DNA of 42,525 nucleotides from Desulforadius tongensis (GCF_016907915.1 NZ_JAFBCW010000025.1:1-42525), one strand, 5' to 3'. Counted from the first letter of the stretch, positions 7,664 to 16,592 are shown. Numbers and translations are program-made. The notes: generated from the sequence alone by a model not told the origin.

Positions 7664-8512
7664 CTAGGAAACTGCTCTGGGCTTACGTCCACTATACACA
7701 GTTATATCCTGTCCCAGGCCCTTTAACATTGACCAAGCCTCGGAAATTCCCTCCCCCAGCTGGGATAAACCGTGGGCATCGGAACCCAGGGTGAATATTT
7801 TTACACCGCATTTTATGGCCAGATTCAACAATTGGGAACCGGGATGAAATTCCCGGTGGCCGCGGCGCCTGCTGGATGTATTTATTTCTAACCCCATGTT
7901 GAATTGGGAAATTTTTTTCAATATCGGTTCTACCACATCACGGCGAACCAATTCAATTTCCGGGCCCAGGTACTGCAAACCATAGCGGCGGTATAAATCA
8001 ATATGCCCAACACAATCAAATAACTTTGTCTTTACCATTTGCTCTATTAAATAGTAATAATCTTGAATCACTTGTTCCACCGTTTTCCCAGCAAAATAAC
8101 TACCACTCTCCACCCGGTTGGAAATAGCACAATGGTTCAAACAGTGTACAGAACCTAAAATATAATCAAAGGGATAGGAATTTACCAACCGCTCGATGGT
8201 GCTTTCCAACCCAAGGTCATAGCCAATTTCCACCCCCGCCTTTACCTTTAAACCAAGGGGAGTATATTTAACCCTGGCCCTTTCTATTTCTTCAAAATAG
8301 CAATCAATCCACTGCCAACATTCCATAGGATGTATGACACCATTTAACCTTACAAACCAGTCCTTTTGCCTGCGCACCGGGTCGCATTCAAAATGGGGGG
8401 TAAAACATATTTCCGCAAGGTTTAATTCTACCGCCCGGTTGCAAAACATATCAATGGAATGCTGCTGGGCATCAATAGAATAATTGGGATGCACGTGATA
8501 ATCCACTAAAAT
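7664..8512 (-). CDS. PHP-domain phosphoesterase (histidinol phosphatase-like)
   Basis: A PHP-fold metallo-phosphoesterase of about 282 aa. Metal-binding motifs are visible: DYHVHPN at the N-terminus, CFTPHFE, AGVEIGYD, LGSVHCLNH, CVGHIDLYRR, GLEINTSS and LGSDAHGLSQLG. This is the ordered His/Asp/Glu set of the family that includes HisJ. The substrate is not certain because no his genes are near. The first plain start is GTG at 8506, but it lies 13 bases after AGGAGGT. ATT at 8512 is 7 bases from that site and gives M-L-V-DYHVH, the usual family start, so I favour an AUU start. It is divergent from the mrp gene. Confidence 0.82.
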   Translation of the reverse strand: MLVDYHVHPNYSIDAQQHSIDMFCNRAVELNLAEICFTPHFECDPVRRQKDWFVRLNGVIHPMECWQWIDCYFEEIERARVKYTPLGLKVKAGVEIGYDLGLESTIERLVNSYPFDYILGSVHCLNHCAISNRVESGSYFAGKTVEQVIQDYYYLIEQMVKTKLFDCVGHIDLYRRYGLQYLGPEIELVRRDVVEPILKKISQFNMGLEINTSSRRRGHREFHPGSQLLNLAIKCGVKIFTLGSDAHGLSQLGEGISEAWSMLKGLGQDITVYSGRKPRAVS

Positions 8513-8588
8513 TTTATATACCTCCTAATCCGGTAGTATATTTTTAAAAGAATCAAATATTAAATATATAATATATCCCAAATACGTA

Positions 8589-8617
8589 TTGACTTATTTC
8601 TAAACCGGTAATATTAT
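8589..8617 (+). promoter_or_regulatory. SigmaA-type promoter of the Mrp gene
   Basis: TTGACT (8589-8594), a 17-bp spacer and TATTAT (8612-8617) lie 39 bases before the ATG. This is close to consensus. Confidence 0.75.
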
Positions 8618-8655
8618 GATTATGAAACAATGTCCATATCAGATAGGGGGAACGT

Positions 8656-9546
8656 ATGATGGATGAAAAATGCACAGGTTGCCAAGACAATCAAAACGGT
8701 TCTTGCAGCGCCAGCAGTTGCAGCAGCGGAAACAGCTGCAGTACCGGAAACAGTTGTGCAGGTCCCGAAAAACTAGCCGCCAATGACTCCACCATGGTCG
8801 AAAATATCATCGCTATCATGAGCGGTAAGGGTGGTGTCGGCAAATCCTCAGTTACATCTTTAATGGCGGTTAGTTTAGCCAAGCAGGGTTACAAGGTGGG
8901 CATACTGGACGCCGACATTACCGGTCCCAGCATTCCGAAAATGTTTGGTGTTATGGATAGACCGGGCAAAGGTACCGGCATAGGCTTTGAACCGCCTAAA
9001 AGTCCCATTTTAAACATTAAAATTATGTCCTTAAACCTGCTTTTGGAAAATGAAGATGACCCTGTAATTTGGCGCGGTCCCATTTTGTCCGGTGCTGTTA
9101 AACAATTTTGGACAGACGTTGAATGGGGTAAACTGGACTATCTGTTGTTAGACCTGCCTCCGGGCACTGGTGACGTTCCACTGACAGTAATGCAGCAAAT
9201 CCCGCTTAACGCCCTGGTTATCGTTACATCACCGCAGGATCTGGCTTCCATGGTGGTACGTAAAGCAGTTAAAATGGTAAGCCTTATGGAGCCTCCCATT
9301 CCCATCTTAGGTATGGTTGAAAATATGAGCTACTATGTTTGCCCGCACTGCGGTAAAGAATCTCAAATCTTTGGCCAAGGTCACGGTGAAACAGCTGCTA
9401 AATTAGGCCTGCCCATGCTGGCTACACTGCCTATTGATCCTAAATTCTCCGAGCTGTGCGACAAGGGTAGAATTGAAGAATACGAAATCGATGCCTTTAA
9501 AAATATTCCTGAACTGGTAAAAAAATTGGTTAATAATGCTTCTTAA
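8656..9546 (+). CDS. Mrp/Nbp35-type P-loop Fe-S carrier ATPase
   Basis: A 296-aa protein. The P-loop is GKGGVGKS at 57-64, the second metal-site region is LDADITGPSIP, and the switch is DLPPGTGDVPL. A CPHC pair (C229/C232) is where family members bridge a 4Fe-4S cluster between subunits. Members assemble or deliver Fe-S clusters in the cytosol. The N-terminus carries an unusual Cys/Ser/Gly-rich tail of about 35 residues with Cys at 6, 9, 17, 22, 28 and 34. GGGGG precedes ATG 8656. It is monocistronic, with its own promoter and terminator. Neighbouring Fe-S hydrogenase and Hdr operons would be plausible clients, but this is inference. Confidence 0.9.
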   Translation: MMDEKCTGCQDNQNGSCSASSCSSGNSCSTGNSCAGPEKLAANDSTMVENIIAIMSGKGGVGKSSVTSLMAVSLAKQGYKVGILDADITGPSIPKMFGVMDRPGKGTGIGFEPPKSPILNIKIMSLNLLLENEDDPVIWRGPILSGAVKQFWTDVEWGKLDYLLLDLPPGTGDVPLTVMQQIPLNALVIVTSPQDLASMVVRKAVKMVSLMEPPIPILGMVENMSYYVCPHCGKESQIFGQGHGETAAKLGLPMLATLPIDPKFSELCDKGRIEEYEIDAFKNIPELVKKLVNNAS

Positions 9547-9620
9547 ACCATATTCTATATAAATATTATAATTCCTGTTATATTACATTATCACAGCAAA
9601 TCTGCCATTAAGTTATACAT

Positions 9621-9653
9621 AAAAAGGGTACACCTGTTAGGTGCGCCCTTTTT
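9621..9653 (+). terminator. Terminator of the Mrp gene
   Basis: AAAAAGGG...CACC pairs with GGTG...CCCTTTTT, with one mismatch and one G-U pair, and ends in a T-run. Confidence 0.85.
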
Positions 9654-9819
9654 CATTAAACCCTTCAGCAGGCAATATCAAGTTAATTTCCTGAATAGAA
9701 AAAATATAAATTATCAGCTTTTTTAATGTCTAATATTGAAAATCAATTATATCCCATAGTACTATACCACATATATAAAAAACACGTTTTAAATAATGCT
9801 ATTTGCAGGAGGGCAAAAA

Positions 9820-10035
9820 ATGCACTGCGAGTATTTGAAAGGATGTCCTTTTTACAACAACAAGATGGATATAGAAAGCGCTTTAGGCAAAATGTACAAA
9901 GAAAGATACTGTTTAGGAGATAAAAATAAGTGTGCAAGATACATGATAGCATCTAAACTGGGTAAGCAGTTTGTCCCGGCAGACTTATTTCCTAATATGC
10001 ACGCAAGGGCAGAACAAATAATTAAAGAAAATTAA
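9820..10035 (+). CDS. Small four-cysteine protein, function unknown
   Basis: A 71-aa soluble protein. I start it at ATG 9820, which follows GCAGGAGGG; an earlier in-frame ATG at 9796 lacks a site. Four Cys fall in two pairs, C3-x5-C9 (CEYLKGC) and a later C-x6-C (CLGDKNKC). This suggests a small zinc or Fe-S site. The short helical segment FPNMHARAEQIIKEN ends the protein. No family function is known to me. It lies between the Mrp terminator and a shared terminator with hydA. Confidence 0.7.
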   Translation: MHCEYLKGCPFYNNKMDIESALGKMYKERYCLGDKNKCARYMIASKLGKQFVPADLFPNMHARAEQIIKEN

Positions 10036-10063
10036 CCCGGTTAGTGTTACCGTTAAATTAAAG

Positions 10064-10097
10064 AATAATACCGCAGAAGAATTACTGCGGCATTATT
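10064..10097. terminator. Bidirectional terminator
   Basis: AATAAT-A-CCGCAG pairs with CTGCGG-C-ATTATT between the small Cys gene and the convergent hydA. It has A/T-rich ends on both sides. Confidence 0.75.
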
Positions 10098-10106
10098 CCA
10101 CCGGTT

Positions 10107-11939
10107 TTAATTTTCGCTAAACCCTTTATAGAATTGTTCTTTTTTCAAATACGGATGCACTCCGCGGGGAACATAAGTGGTGTGCAAATATTTTTTGGCC
10201 ACTTCCGATAAAGGCTGGCCTAAAAATTCCTTATAAATCTGCTGTATCCTGGGGTTTTCATGGGAGTACCTTATTTCTTTGTCCCTGTCTATATTGTATA
10301 AAGCATCGGCACGATTATGGCGATAACTTAGAGAAATATATTTATAATCTCTGCCGCCTAAAATAGGCTGTCCTCCACCGCCTACGCATCCACCCGGGCA
10401 GGCCATAACTTCCATATAGTCAAAATGCTTTTCCCCGCTTTTAAACAGCTCTAAGGCCTTTTTGGCATTCCCGGTGCCGTGGGCAATTGCTACCGTAATA
10501 GTTTTATCGCCAAAAGTTATCGTTCCATATTTTAAACCGCTCTGTCCCCTGGCCTCTTCATAATCCGGAACCGGCATATCTTTGCCGGTTATCAACTTGT
10601 GGGCACTGCGCACAGCGGCTTCCAAAACTCCTCCTGTGGCTCCAAATATCATGGCTGCCCCGCTGTATTGGTCAAAGGGTTCATCATATTCTTCATCAGG
10701 CAGGTTGGGAAAATCCAAGCCCACCTGCCTGATCATCCGGGCCAATTCCCTTGTGGTCAGTACATAATCAACATTTCTGTACCCATCACACTCCAATTCA
10801 GGCCGGGCGGCCTCATATTTTTTGGCCGTGCAGGGCATTATGGCCACATTGACAATTTTTTTCGGATCAAAGCCGTATTTTTTTGCATACCACGATTTAG
10901 TTAAAGCACCGCACATGGCGTGGGGAGATTTGGTAGATGATAAATGAGGCAGGAACTCCGGGTAGAAATGCTCGGCAAATTTTACCCAGCCAGGGCAGCA
11001 GGAAGAAAGCAGAGGTAACTTATCCGGGTGATGCAGCAGCCTTTCCACCAACTCGCTGCCTTCTTCCATAATAGTTAAATCTGCTGTTACGTCGGTGGCA
11101 AAAACCTTATCAAAACCGATTCTTCTGAGGGCGGCCACTAATTTACCGGCCACAAAGGAACCTATGGGCATGCCGAAAACTTCACCGATGGTCACCTGAA
11201 TAGAAGGCGCGGTTTGCGCAATTACATATTTATCCGGGTCTGAGATTGCTTCCCACACTTCGTTAATATGTTCCTTTTCAGTTAAAGAGCCGGTGGGACA
11301 GGCCAGTACACACTGCCCGCACATAATGCAGCTCACTTCAGACAAATCTTTTTGAAATGCGGGGGCAATAACGGTATCCAACCCGCGGTTAATGGGAGTA
11401 TACACATAGCATTCCTGTATTTTATTGCAGATTGCCATACAGCGGCGGCAGTTAATACACTTATTATAATCCCTTTGAATTGCCGGGTTGTTATCGTGAA
11501 AACCATAGTCTTTCATTTCGCCGGTAAAGGGTATATTTCTAATGCCCAAGTCATCGGCTAAATTTTGCAGTTCGCAGTTCAGGTTTCTTATGCAAGTTGT
11601 ACACTCCCGGTGATGATTAGACAGCAGCAGGCTTACGGCCGTTCTCCTGGCCCGGCGAACCCTTTCGGTGTTGGTTTTAACTTTCAACCCTTCCCTTACC
11701 GGGTACACGCAGGAAGCCTGCAGATTGCGGGCCCCCTCGATTTCTACCACACAAACTCTACAAGCACCGATTTCATTAATATCTTTCAAATAACACAAAC
11801 TGGGAATTTCTATATTCACCATCCGGGCAGCTTCTAAAACACTAATTCCCACCGGTACTTTATAATCTATTCCGTCTATGTTTACTGTCACTGTTTTTTC
11901 GGCCAGCTTTTGTTCTTCATTTTCTCTGATGTTTTCCAT
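10107..11939 (-). CDS. hydA: [FeFe] hydrogenase catalytic subunit HydA (NADH/ferredoxin type)
   Basis: A 610-aa protein. In order: an N-terminal 2Fe-2S ferredoxin domain (Cys 49, 60, 63, 77), a His-Cys3 4Fe-4S segment near 110-122, and two 4Fe-4S clusters at about 161-177 and 204-215. Then comes the H-cluster domain with L1 SSCCPGW near 313, L2 MPCTAKKYE at 368-376 and L3 MACPGGCVGGG at 512-522. The small-subunit domain is fused at the C-terminus. ATG 11939 is chosen because AGGTGG is 8 bases upstream; GTG 11951 is an alternative. It is last in hydC-hydB-hydA. Such trimers oxidise or make H2 with NAD(H), often with ferredoxin by electron bifurcation. L1 has Ser where Thr is usual, probably harmless. 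Confidence 0.95.
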   Translation of the reverse strand: MENIRENEEQKLAEKTVTVNIDGIDYKVPVGISVLEAARMVNIEIPSLCYLKDINEIGACRVCVVEIEGARNLQASCVYPVREGLKVKTNTERVRRARRTAVSLLLSNHHRECTTCIRNLNCELQNLADDLGIRNIPFTGEMKDYGFHDNNPAIQRDYNKCINCRRCMAICNKIQECYVYTPINRGLDTVIAPAFQKDLSEVSCIMCGQCVLACPTGSLTEKEHINEVWEAISDPDKYVIAQTAPSIQVTIGEVFGMPIGSFVAGKLVAALRRIGFDKVFATDVTADLTIMEEGSELVERLLHHPDKLPLLSSCCPGWVKFAEHFYPEFLPHLSSTKSPHAMCGALTKSWYAKKYGFDPKKIVNVAIMPCTAKKYEAARPELECDGYRNVDYVLTTRELARMIRQVGLDFPNLPDEEYDEPFDQYSGAAMIFGATGGVLEAAVRSAHKLITGKDMPVPDYEEARGQSGLKYGTITFGDKTITVAIAHGTGNAKKALELFKSGEKHFDYMEVMACPGGCVGGGGQPILGGRDYKYISLSYRHNRADALYNIDRDKEIRYSHENPRIQQIYKEFLGQPLSEVAKKYLHTTYVPRGVHPYLKKEQFYKGFSEN

Positions 11940-11953
11940 CTTTTTCACCACCT

Positions 11954-13855
11954 TTAATGTTTATAAATGGCATTGACAGGACAGCGGGCAATACATGCAC
12001 CGCACTTAATGCAGACATCCTGATGAATGCGGAAGGGGGGTTTTTTATGTTCCCCTGTAATGGCATTAACGGGACAAATCCGGGCACAAATACCGCAGGC
12101 AATGCATTTATCGTCTGAAATTACAACTTTCAACAGGCCGTTACAAACCCCGGCCGGGCAGTACTTATCTTTAATGTGGGCAATATATTCATCCCGGAAA
12201 AACTTTAACGTGCTTAATACGGGGTTTGGTGCCGTCTGACCCAAACCGCACAGCGAAGAATCTTTAATTTCATAGCACAGGTTTTCCAGTCTTTCCAGGT
12301 CTTCCATTTCTCCCTGGCCGCTGCTTATTTTTTCCAGTATTTCTAATAACCTCTTTGTTCCAATGCTGCAGGGAACACACTTCCCGCAGGACTCATCCTG
12401 GGCAAACTCCAGGTAAAAGCGGGCTATATCAACCATACAGTCCGTTTCATCCATCACAATCATGCCGCCGGAGCCCATAATCAATCCTATATCGGTTAAA
12501 GATTTAAAATCTATTTCTTTATCCAGCATTTCCGCCGGTAAACATCCTCCCGAAGGGCCGCCGCATTGAACTGCTTTAACATTTTTATCGTTGCTGATGC
12601 CGCCGCCGATATCGTATATAATTGTTCTTACTGTAGTACCCATGGGCACTTCAATCAGCCCTGTATTTTTAATCTGCCCGGCCAGGGCGAAAACTTTAGT
12701 CCCTTTGCTGTCTTTTGTTCCGATACCGGCAAACCAGCGGGCACCTTTTCTAAGAATAACGGGAATATTGGCATAGGTTTCTACATTGTTATTTAAAGTT
12801 GGTTTTTCCCACAGCCCCACTTCTGCCGGGTAAGGCGGCCTTGGCCTCGGTTCCCCCCTAAATCCCATCACCGATTGAATAAGGGCCGTTTCTTCCCCAC
12901 ATACAAAGGCTCCGGCACCAATTCTGATGTCTAGATCAAAATCAAAAGACGAACCCAGTATGTTGGAACCCAAAAGACCAATTCTTCTGGCTTGGTCTAT
13001 GGCAATTTCCAACCGTTCCACCGCAATGGGATATTCCGCCCTGATATAAACATATCCCTGTTTGGCCCCAATACAGTACCCGGCAATAATCATTGCTTCC
13101 AAAATGCTGTGAGGGTCACCTTCCAGAATAGAGCGATCCATAAAGGCCCCCGGGTCACCCTCATCTGCATTACACAGTACAAACTTTTCATCCCCTTCAT
13201 AAGAAGCGGTATATTCCCATTTCAGTCCGGTGGGGAAACCGGCACCACCGCGCCCGCGCAGCCCCGACTGCTTAATTTCTTCAATTATTTCTTGGGCCGG
13301 AATCTTTTTAGTTAAAATATCGGCCAGAGCCATATAACCGTCCAAAGCTATGTATTCCCGTATATCTTCCGGGTTAATAACGCCACAATTTCTAAGGGCT
13401 ATACGCATTTGATGGTTGAAGAAATCTATTTCATCTATCGTTTTCTGCAGTTCACCTGTTTTTACAGATTTATACAGCAGTTTTTCAACTATTTGACCAT
13501 TTTCAATATGCTGGTCCAGAATCTCATCCACATCTTCCAATTCAACTTTGGTATAAAAAGTTCTATCGGGGTGAATAACAATTATGGGTCCTAATTTGCA
13601 AAAACCAAAACAACCGGTTTTTATTACCTTAACCTTATCTTCCAATTTTCTTTTTCTTATTTCATCTTCCAACTTTTGGTGTATTAACTTGCTTTTGGAA
13701 GAAGCACATCCCGTACCGGTGCAGACCAGTATGTGATATTTGGCAATTTCCCTTTCCACAGCGCTATCTTTCAAACGCAGCTTTATACCCGTATAAGTTT
13801 CTTCTTTGATTTTTCTTAAATCCTCAATGGACCTGACAGGTGTTAAAGACAACAT
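11954..13855 (-). CDS. hydB: Hydrogenase NADH-binding subunit HydB (NuoF-like)
   Basis: A 633-aa flavoprotein. It has a thioredoxin-like 2Fe-2S domain at the N-terminus (CTGTGC at 45-50, later CFGFC). A NuoF FMN/NADH core follows, with GLRGRGGAGFPTG, NADEGDPGAF and GAGAFVCGEETAL. Then comes the 4Fe-4S motif CGKCVPCSIG and a C-terminal 2x4Fe-4S ferredoxin (CIACGICARICP, CIKCGACIARCP). It transfers electrons between NADH and the Fe-S chain of HydA. I prefer ATG 13855 (AGGAGG 5-6 bases upstream) over GTG 13861. It is separated from hydA by 14 bases and from hydC by 9, so this is one operon. Confidence 0.95.
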   Translation of the reverse strand: MLSLTPVRSIEDLRKIKEETYTGIKLRLKDSAVEREIAKYHILVCTGTGCASSKSKLIHQKLEDEIRKRKLEDKVKVIKTGCFGFCKLGPIIVIHPDRTFYTKVELEDVDEILDQHIENGQIVEKLLYKSVKTGELQKTIDEIDFFNHQMRIALRNCGVINPEDIREYIALDGYMALADILTKKIPAQEIIEEIKQSGLRGRGGAGFPTGLKWEYTASYEGDEKFVLCNADEGDPGAFMDRSILEGDPHSILEAMIIAGYCIGAKQGYVYIRAEYPIAVERLEIAIDQARRIGLLGSNILGSSFDFDLDIRIGAGAFVCGEETALIQSVMGFRGEPRPRPPYPAEVGLWEKPTLNNNVETYANIPVILRKGARWFAGIGTKDSKGTKVFALAGQIKNTGLIEVPMGTTVRTIIYDIGGGISNDKNVKAVQCGGPSGGCLPAEMLDKEIDFKSLTDIGLIMGSGGMIVMDETDCMVDIARFYLEFAQDESCGKCVPCSIGTKRLLEILEKISSGQGEMEDLERLENLCYEIKDSSLCGLGQTAPNPVLSTLKFFRDEYIAHIKDKYCPAGVCNGLLKVVISDDKCIACGICARICPVNAITGEHKKPPFRIHQDVCIKCGACIARCPVNAIYKH

Positions 13856-13864
13856 TATCACCTC

Positions 13865-14377
13865 CTAGTGAGTTACCCGGGCTTTTTTATCGGCGCTTGT
13901 ATACTTGTATAGAATGGATGGAATATCGGCCGGTGTAAGCCTGCCGTATATATCGTCATTTATGGTAATAACAGGGGCCAAACCGCAGGCTCCGATACAT
14001 CTGGTGGCTTTTAAAGTAAACAAATTATCCATGGTGGTTTCCCCTACATCTATTTGCAGTTCTTTTTTAATGGCCTCTAAAATTTCCTGTGCCCCTTTAA
14101 CATAACAGGCGGTTCCCAGACAGACACTTACTGTGTATTTTCCCTGCGGCTCTTGGGAAAACAAAGAGTAAAAACTTACCACACCGTTTACGGTGGAAAT
14201 GGGAATATCAAGTTTCTCTGCAATATAAGCCTGTACTTTTAAGGGCAGATATCCAAAAACCTCTTGAGATTTTTGTAAAATACGAATAAGCATGCCCCGC
14301 TGTTCTTTATATTGAGCAATAATTTTATCTAACTTTCTAAAGTTTTCTGCTTCGTATTTTTCAATATCAACCTCCAT
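13865..14377 (-). CDS. hydC: Hydrogenase subunit HydC (NuoE-like 2Fe-2S)
   Basis: A 170-aa thioredoxin-like ferredoxin of the NuoE family. Helical residues 1-70 include YLPLKVQAYIAEKLDIP. The 2Fe-2S Cys pairs are CLGTAC and CIGAC near the end. It is the small electron-transfer subunit of the HydABC complex and first gene of the operon. ATG 14377 follows GTGAGGTGG at a rather long distance (about 10 bases). A 19-nt palindrome lies 62-80 bases upstream. Confidence 0.93.
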   Translation of the reverse strand: MEVDIEKYEAENFRKLDKIIAQYKEQRGMLIRILQKSQEVFGYLPLKVQAYIAEKLDIPISTVNGVVSFYSLFSQEPQGKYTVSVCLGTACYVKGAQEILEAIKKELQIDVGETTMDNLFTLKATRCIGACGLAPVITINDDIYGRLTPADIPSILYKYTSADKKARVTH

Positions 14378-14438
14378 CAGCAGTATGCCACCTCACTTTT
14401 CGTTAATATTGGGAATTCCACACTAGTATTTTCCTGCT

Positions 14439-14457
14439 CGGTGAACATTATTCACCG
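14439..14457. promoter_or_regulatory. Palindrome upstream of hydCBA, possible operator
   Basis: CGGTGAA and TTCACCG form perfect 7-bp arms around a 5-nt centre. No T-run follows, so it is not a terminator. The arms resemble redox-regulator sites such as Rex (TGTGAA-N4-TTCACA), but spacing and outer bases differ, so the regulator is not assigned. Confidence 0.4.
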
Positions 14458-14465
14458 GGAATTAT

Positions 14466-14700
14466 CTACCCTTTTGGTTTTTTGTAAGTTAAATGTGAGG
14501 GGAAAGATATTCTAAGTGAGTATTCGAAAAGGGGTACGAAAAACACGAGAAGTTCAAGGCGGCGAAGGATTTGATACGAAAATACGTGAGGAACGCAGAA
14601 GCATGAAGGTGGAGAATATAGTGAAGAATATAAGATATTAAAGGCGTTTAATTTTAATTTAAAGAGCGGCAGCAAAATGATGAACAGTCCCAGCGGTTTA
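14466..14700. repeat. Repeat-like intergenic element, no gene assigned
   Basis: This is the body of the 433-base gap between pstA and hydC. On the plus strand it holds GAAGTTCAAGGCGGCGAAGG and related AT/GA-rich tracts. Its ends (GATATTCT near 14508, AGAATATA near 14630) can pair. A minus-strand frame stays open here, but its translation (Leu/Phe/Ser/Cys-rich, no ribosome site) does not look like a protein. I believe it belongs to a class of dispersed intergenic repeats seen in Desulfotomaculum-like genomes, from memory only. Confidence 0.35.
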
Positions 14701-14810
14701 CCGGTAAGGTTACCGTGAAGGCTGACACCCTTTACCCAGGCCCAAAATATTATCTTACTAAACCCGGCAGTATTTGCATACCGCTCACCAAGTTCTTGCC
14801 GCCGGCCGAA

Positions 14811-15662
14811 CTAGCACTCAGCCCCCCGGCGTCTTTTAATCATTAAATTCATCAATTTATTGGCCATAAAATTGATAACAAATATCAACATTATCAGCAC
14901 TGCGGCAGTGGCATAGGCTTTTTCAAAGGATATACCCTCCGAAGCTAAAACAAACAGGTGTACAGAAAGGGTGCGGGCCGGGTCCCATACGGATGAAGGA
15001 ATTATAAATCCCGACGTTCCTGCGGTAAGGTAAACCGCCGCCGTTTCCCCCACCACCCTGCCAATACCGAGAATAATTCCGGTAACTATTCCGGGCAGCG
15101 CACTGGGCAGTACGATTTTATAAACAGTCTGCCAGCGGGTGGCTCCCAAAGCCAAACTGCCCTCCCGGTAAGACTGGGGAACGGATTTAATTGCTTCCTC
15201 GGTGGTTCTTACAATGGTAGGCAGTATCATAAAAGCCACCGTTAACCCACCGGAAATTATACTCCAACCCCATTCCAGGAAAATTACAAAAAACAGGAAG
15301 CCAAACAAACCAAACACGATGGAAGGAATTCCGGCCAAAGTTTCCGTGAAAAAACGGATGGTACTCACCAGTTTCCCCTTACGGGTGTACTCAGTGAGAT
15401 AAATTCCCGCCATCACACCTATGGGAGTGGCCACCGCCAGCGCCACCGCCACCAGATAAACGGTACCTACAATGGCCGGTAAAACCCCCCCCTCTTTACC
15501 CATCTTTTTGGGGGCTTGGGTTAAAAACTCCCAGTTGATTCCAAATATTCCCTGGCTGATAATATGAAATAGAATGAGAAACAAAATGCCCAGTGTTAAA
15601 ATTACTGCCAACCACAGGGAGGCCCGGGCCAACTTTTCTTCGATTAATACTGATTTTCTCAC
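14811..15662 (-). CDS. pstA: Phosphate ABC transporter permease PstA
   Basis: A 283-aa inner-membrane permease with about six membrane helices. The ABC permease signature EAIKSVPQSYREGSLALGAT (EAA loop) contacts the ATPase. With PstC it forms the phosphate channel. GTG 15662 overlaps the pstC stop (GTGA), a translational coupling signal. The gene ends RRRGAEC, and no pstB or phoU follows; the next gene is the unrelated hyd operon. Confidence 0.93.
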   Translation of the reverse strand: MRKSVLIEEKLARASLWLAVILTLGILFLILFHIISQGIFGINWEFLTQAPKKMGKEGGVLPAIVGTVYLVAVALAVATPIGVMAGIYLTEYTRKGKLVSTIRFFTETLAGIPSIVFGLFGFLFFVIFLEWGWSIISGGLTVAFMILPTIVRTTEEAIKSVPQSYREGSLALGATRWQTVYKIVLPSALPGIVTGIILGIGRVVGETAAVYLTAGTSGFIIPSSVWDPARTLSVHLFVLASEGISFEKAYATAAVLIMLIFVINFMANKLMNLMIKRRRGAEC

Positions 15663-16534
15663 CGGTCATCACCTACCCGTTTAGGAATCAACAGTACCAT
15701 TGAATTTAATATCATAATTACTACAAAGAGAACCATACCGGCGGCAAATAAAGCCTGGGAATGCTCACCGGCGGCATAGCCCATTTCAATGGCAATATGG
15801 GCGGTTAAAGTCCTTACCATGTCTAACATTGAGCCGGGTATCACGGTGGCATTGCCGGCCACCAGTATTACCGCCATGGTTTCACCGACGGCCCTCCCCA
15901 TCCCCAAAACCACTGCTGTAAGAATACCGGACCGGGCCGCCGGCAGGATTACCTTTTTAATGGTTTGCCAATGGGTAGCCCCCAAAGCAAAGGAACCCTC
16001 TTTGTACTCCCGGGGCACCGCCCGGATAGAATCCTCCGATATATTTATTACTGTGGGTAATATCATTATTGCCAGTACAATAGAAGCAGCCAGCACCGAC
16101 ATACCCCGGCCGCCCAGGTGTTGTTGAATCAGAGGGACCAGCACCATCAAGCCCCAAAACCCGTAAACCACTGAGGGAATTCCGGCCAAAAGTTCGATAC
16201 CCGGTCGTACAATTTTGATTACCCACTTGGGAGCAAACTCAGCCAAAAACACAGCACATCCTACACCCAGCGGTACACCTAAAATAATTGCCCCAAAGGT
16301 AACCAAGAAGGAACCCACAATCATTGGCAAAATTCCAAACTGCACCGGGTAGGCCAGCGGCTTCCATTCTAGATTGAACAAAAAATGACCCAGCCCGTAT
16401 TTTTGAATTACCGGCCACCCCTGGGCAAAGATAAAAACAGAAATAAGCAGGACCACCAAAACGGCAGCTGCTGCACTGGCCAATAAAGCCTTTTCAATTA
16501 TTTTTTCCCACCAGTTTCTTAACTTATTATTCAT
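15659..16534 (-). CDS. pstC: Phosphate ABC transporter permease PstC
   Basis: A 291-aa permease. I start it at ATG 16534 (MNNKLRNWWEK) because GGAAGGG lies just upstream; an in-frame ATG at 16561 has no site. It has about six membrane helices and the EAA-type loop (EDSIRAVPREYKEGSFALGA). It pairs with PstA and takes phosphate from PstS. A hairpin (16566-16592) separates it from pstS, a common way to make binding protein in excess over permease. Confidence 0.93.
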   Translation of the reverse strand: MNNKLRNWWEKIIEKALLASAAAAVLVVLLISVFIFAQGWPVIQKYGLGHFLFNLEWKPLAYPVQFGILPMIVGSFLVTFGAIILGVPLGVGCAVFLAEFAPKWVIKIVRPGIELLAGIPSVVYGFWGLMVLVPLIQQHLGGRGMSVLAASIVLAIMILPTVINISEDSIRAVPREYKEGSFALGATHWQTIKKVILPAARSGILTAVVLGMGRAVGETMAVILVAGNATVIPGSMLDMVRTLTAHIAIEMGYAAGEHSQALFAAGMVLFVVIMILNSMVLLIPKRVGDDR

Positions 16535-16565
16535 GGCTATCCCTTCCCAAGTATAATGCACGGTA

Positions 16566-16592
16566 GAAAGGCGGCCTGTATGACCACCTTTC
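16566..16592 (-). other. pstS-pstC intercistronic hairpin
   Basis: A 9-bp stem (GAAAGGTGG with CCGCCTTTC on the minus strand, one G-U pair) has no following T-run. It more likely stabilises the pstS message or slows read-through than terminates fully. Confidence 0.55.
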
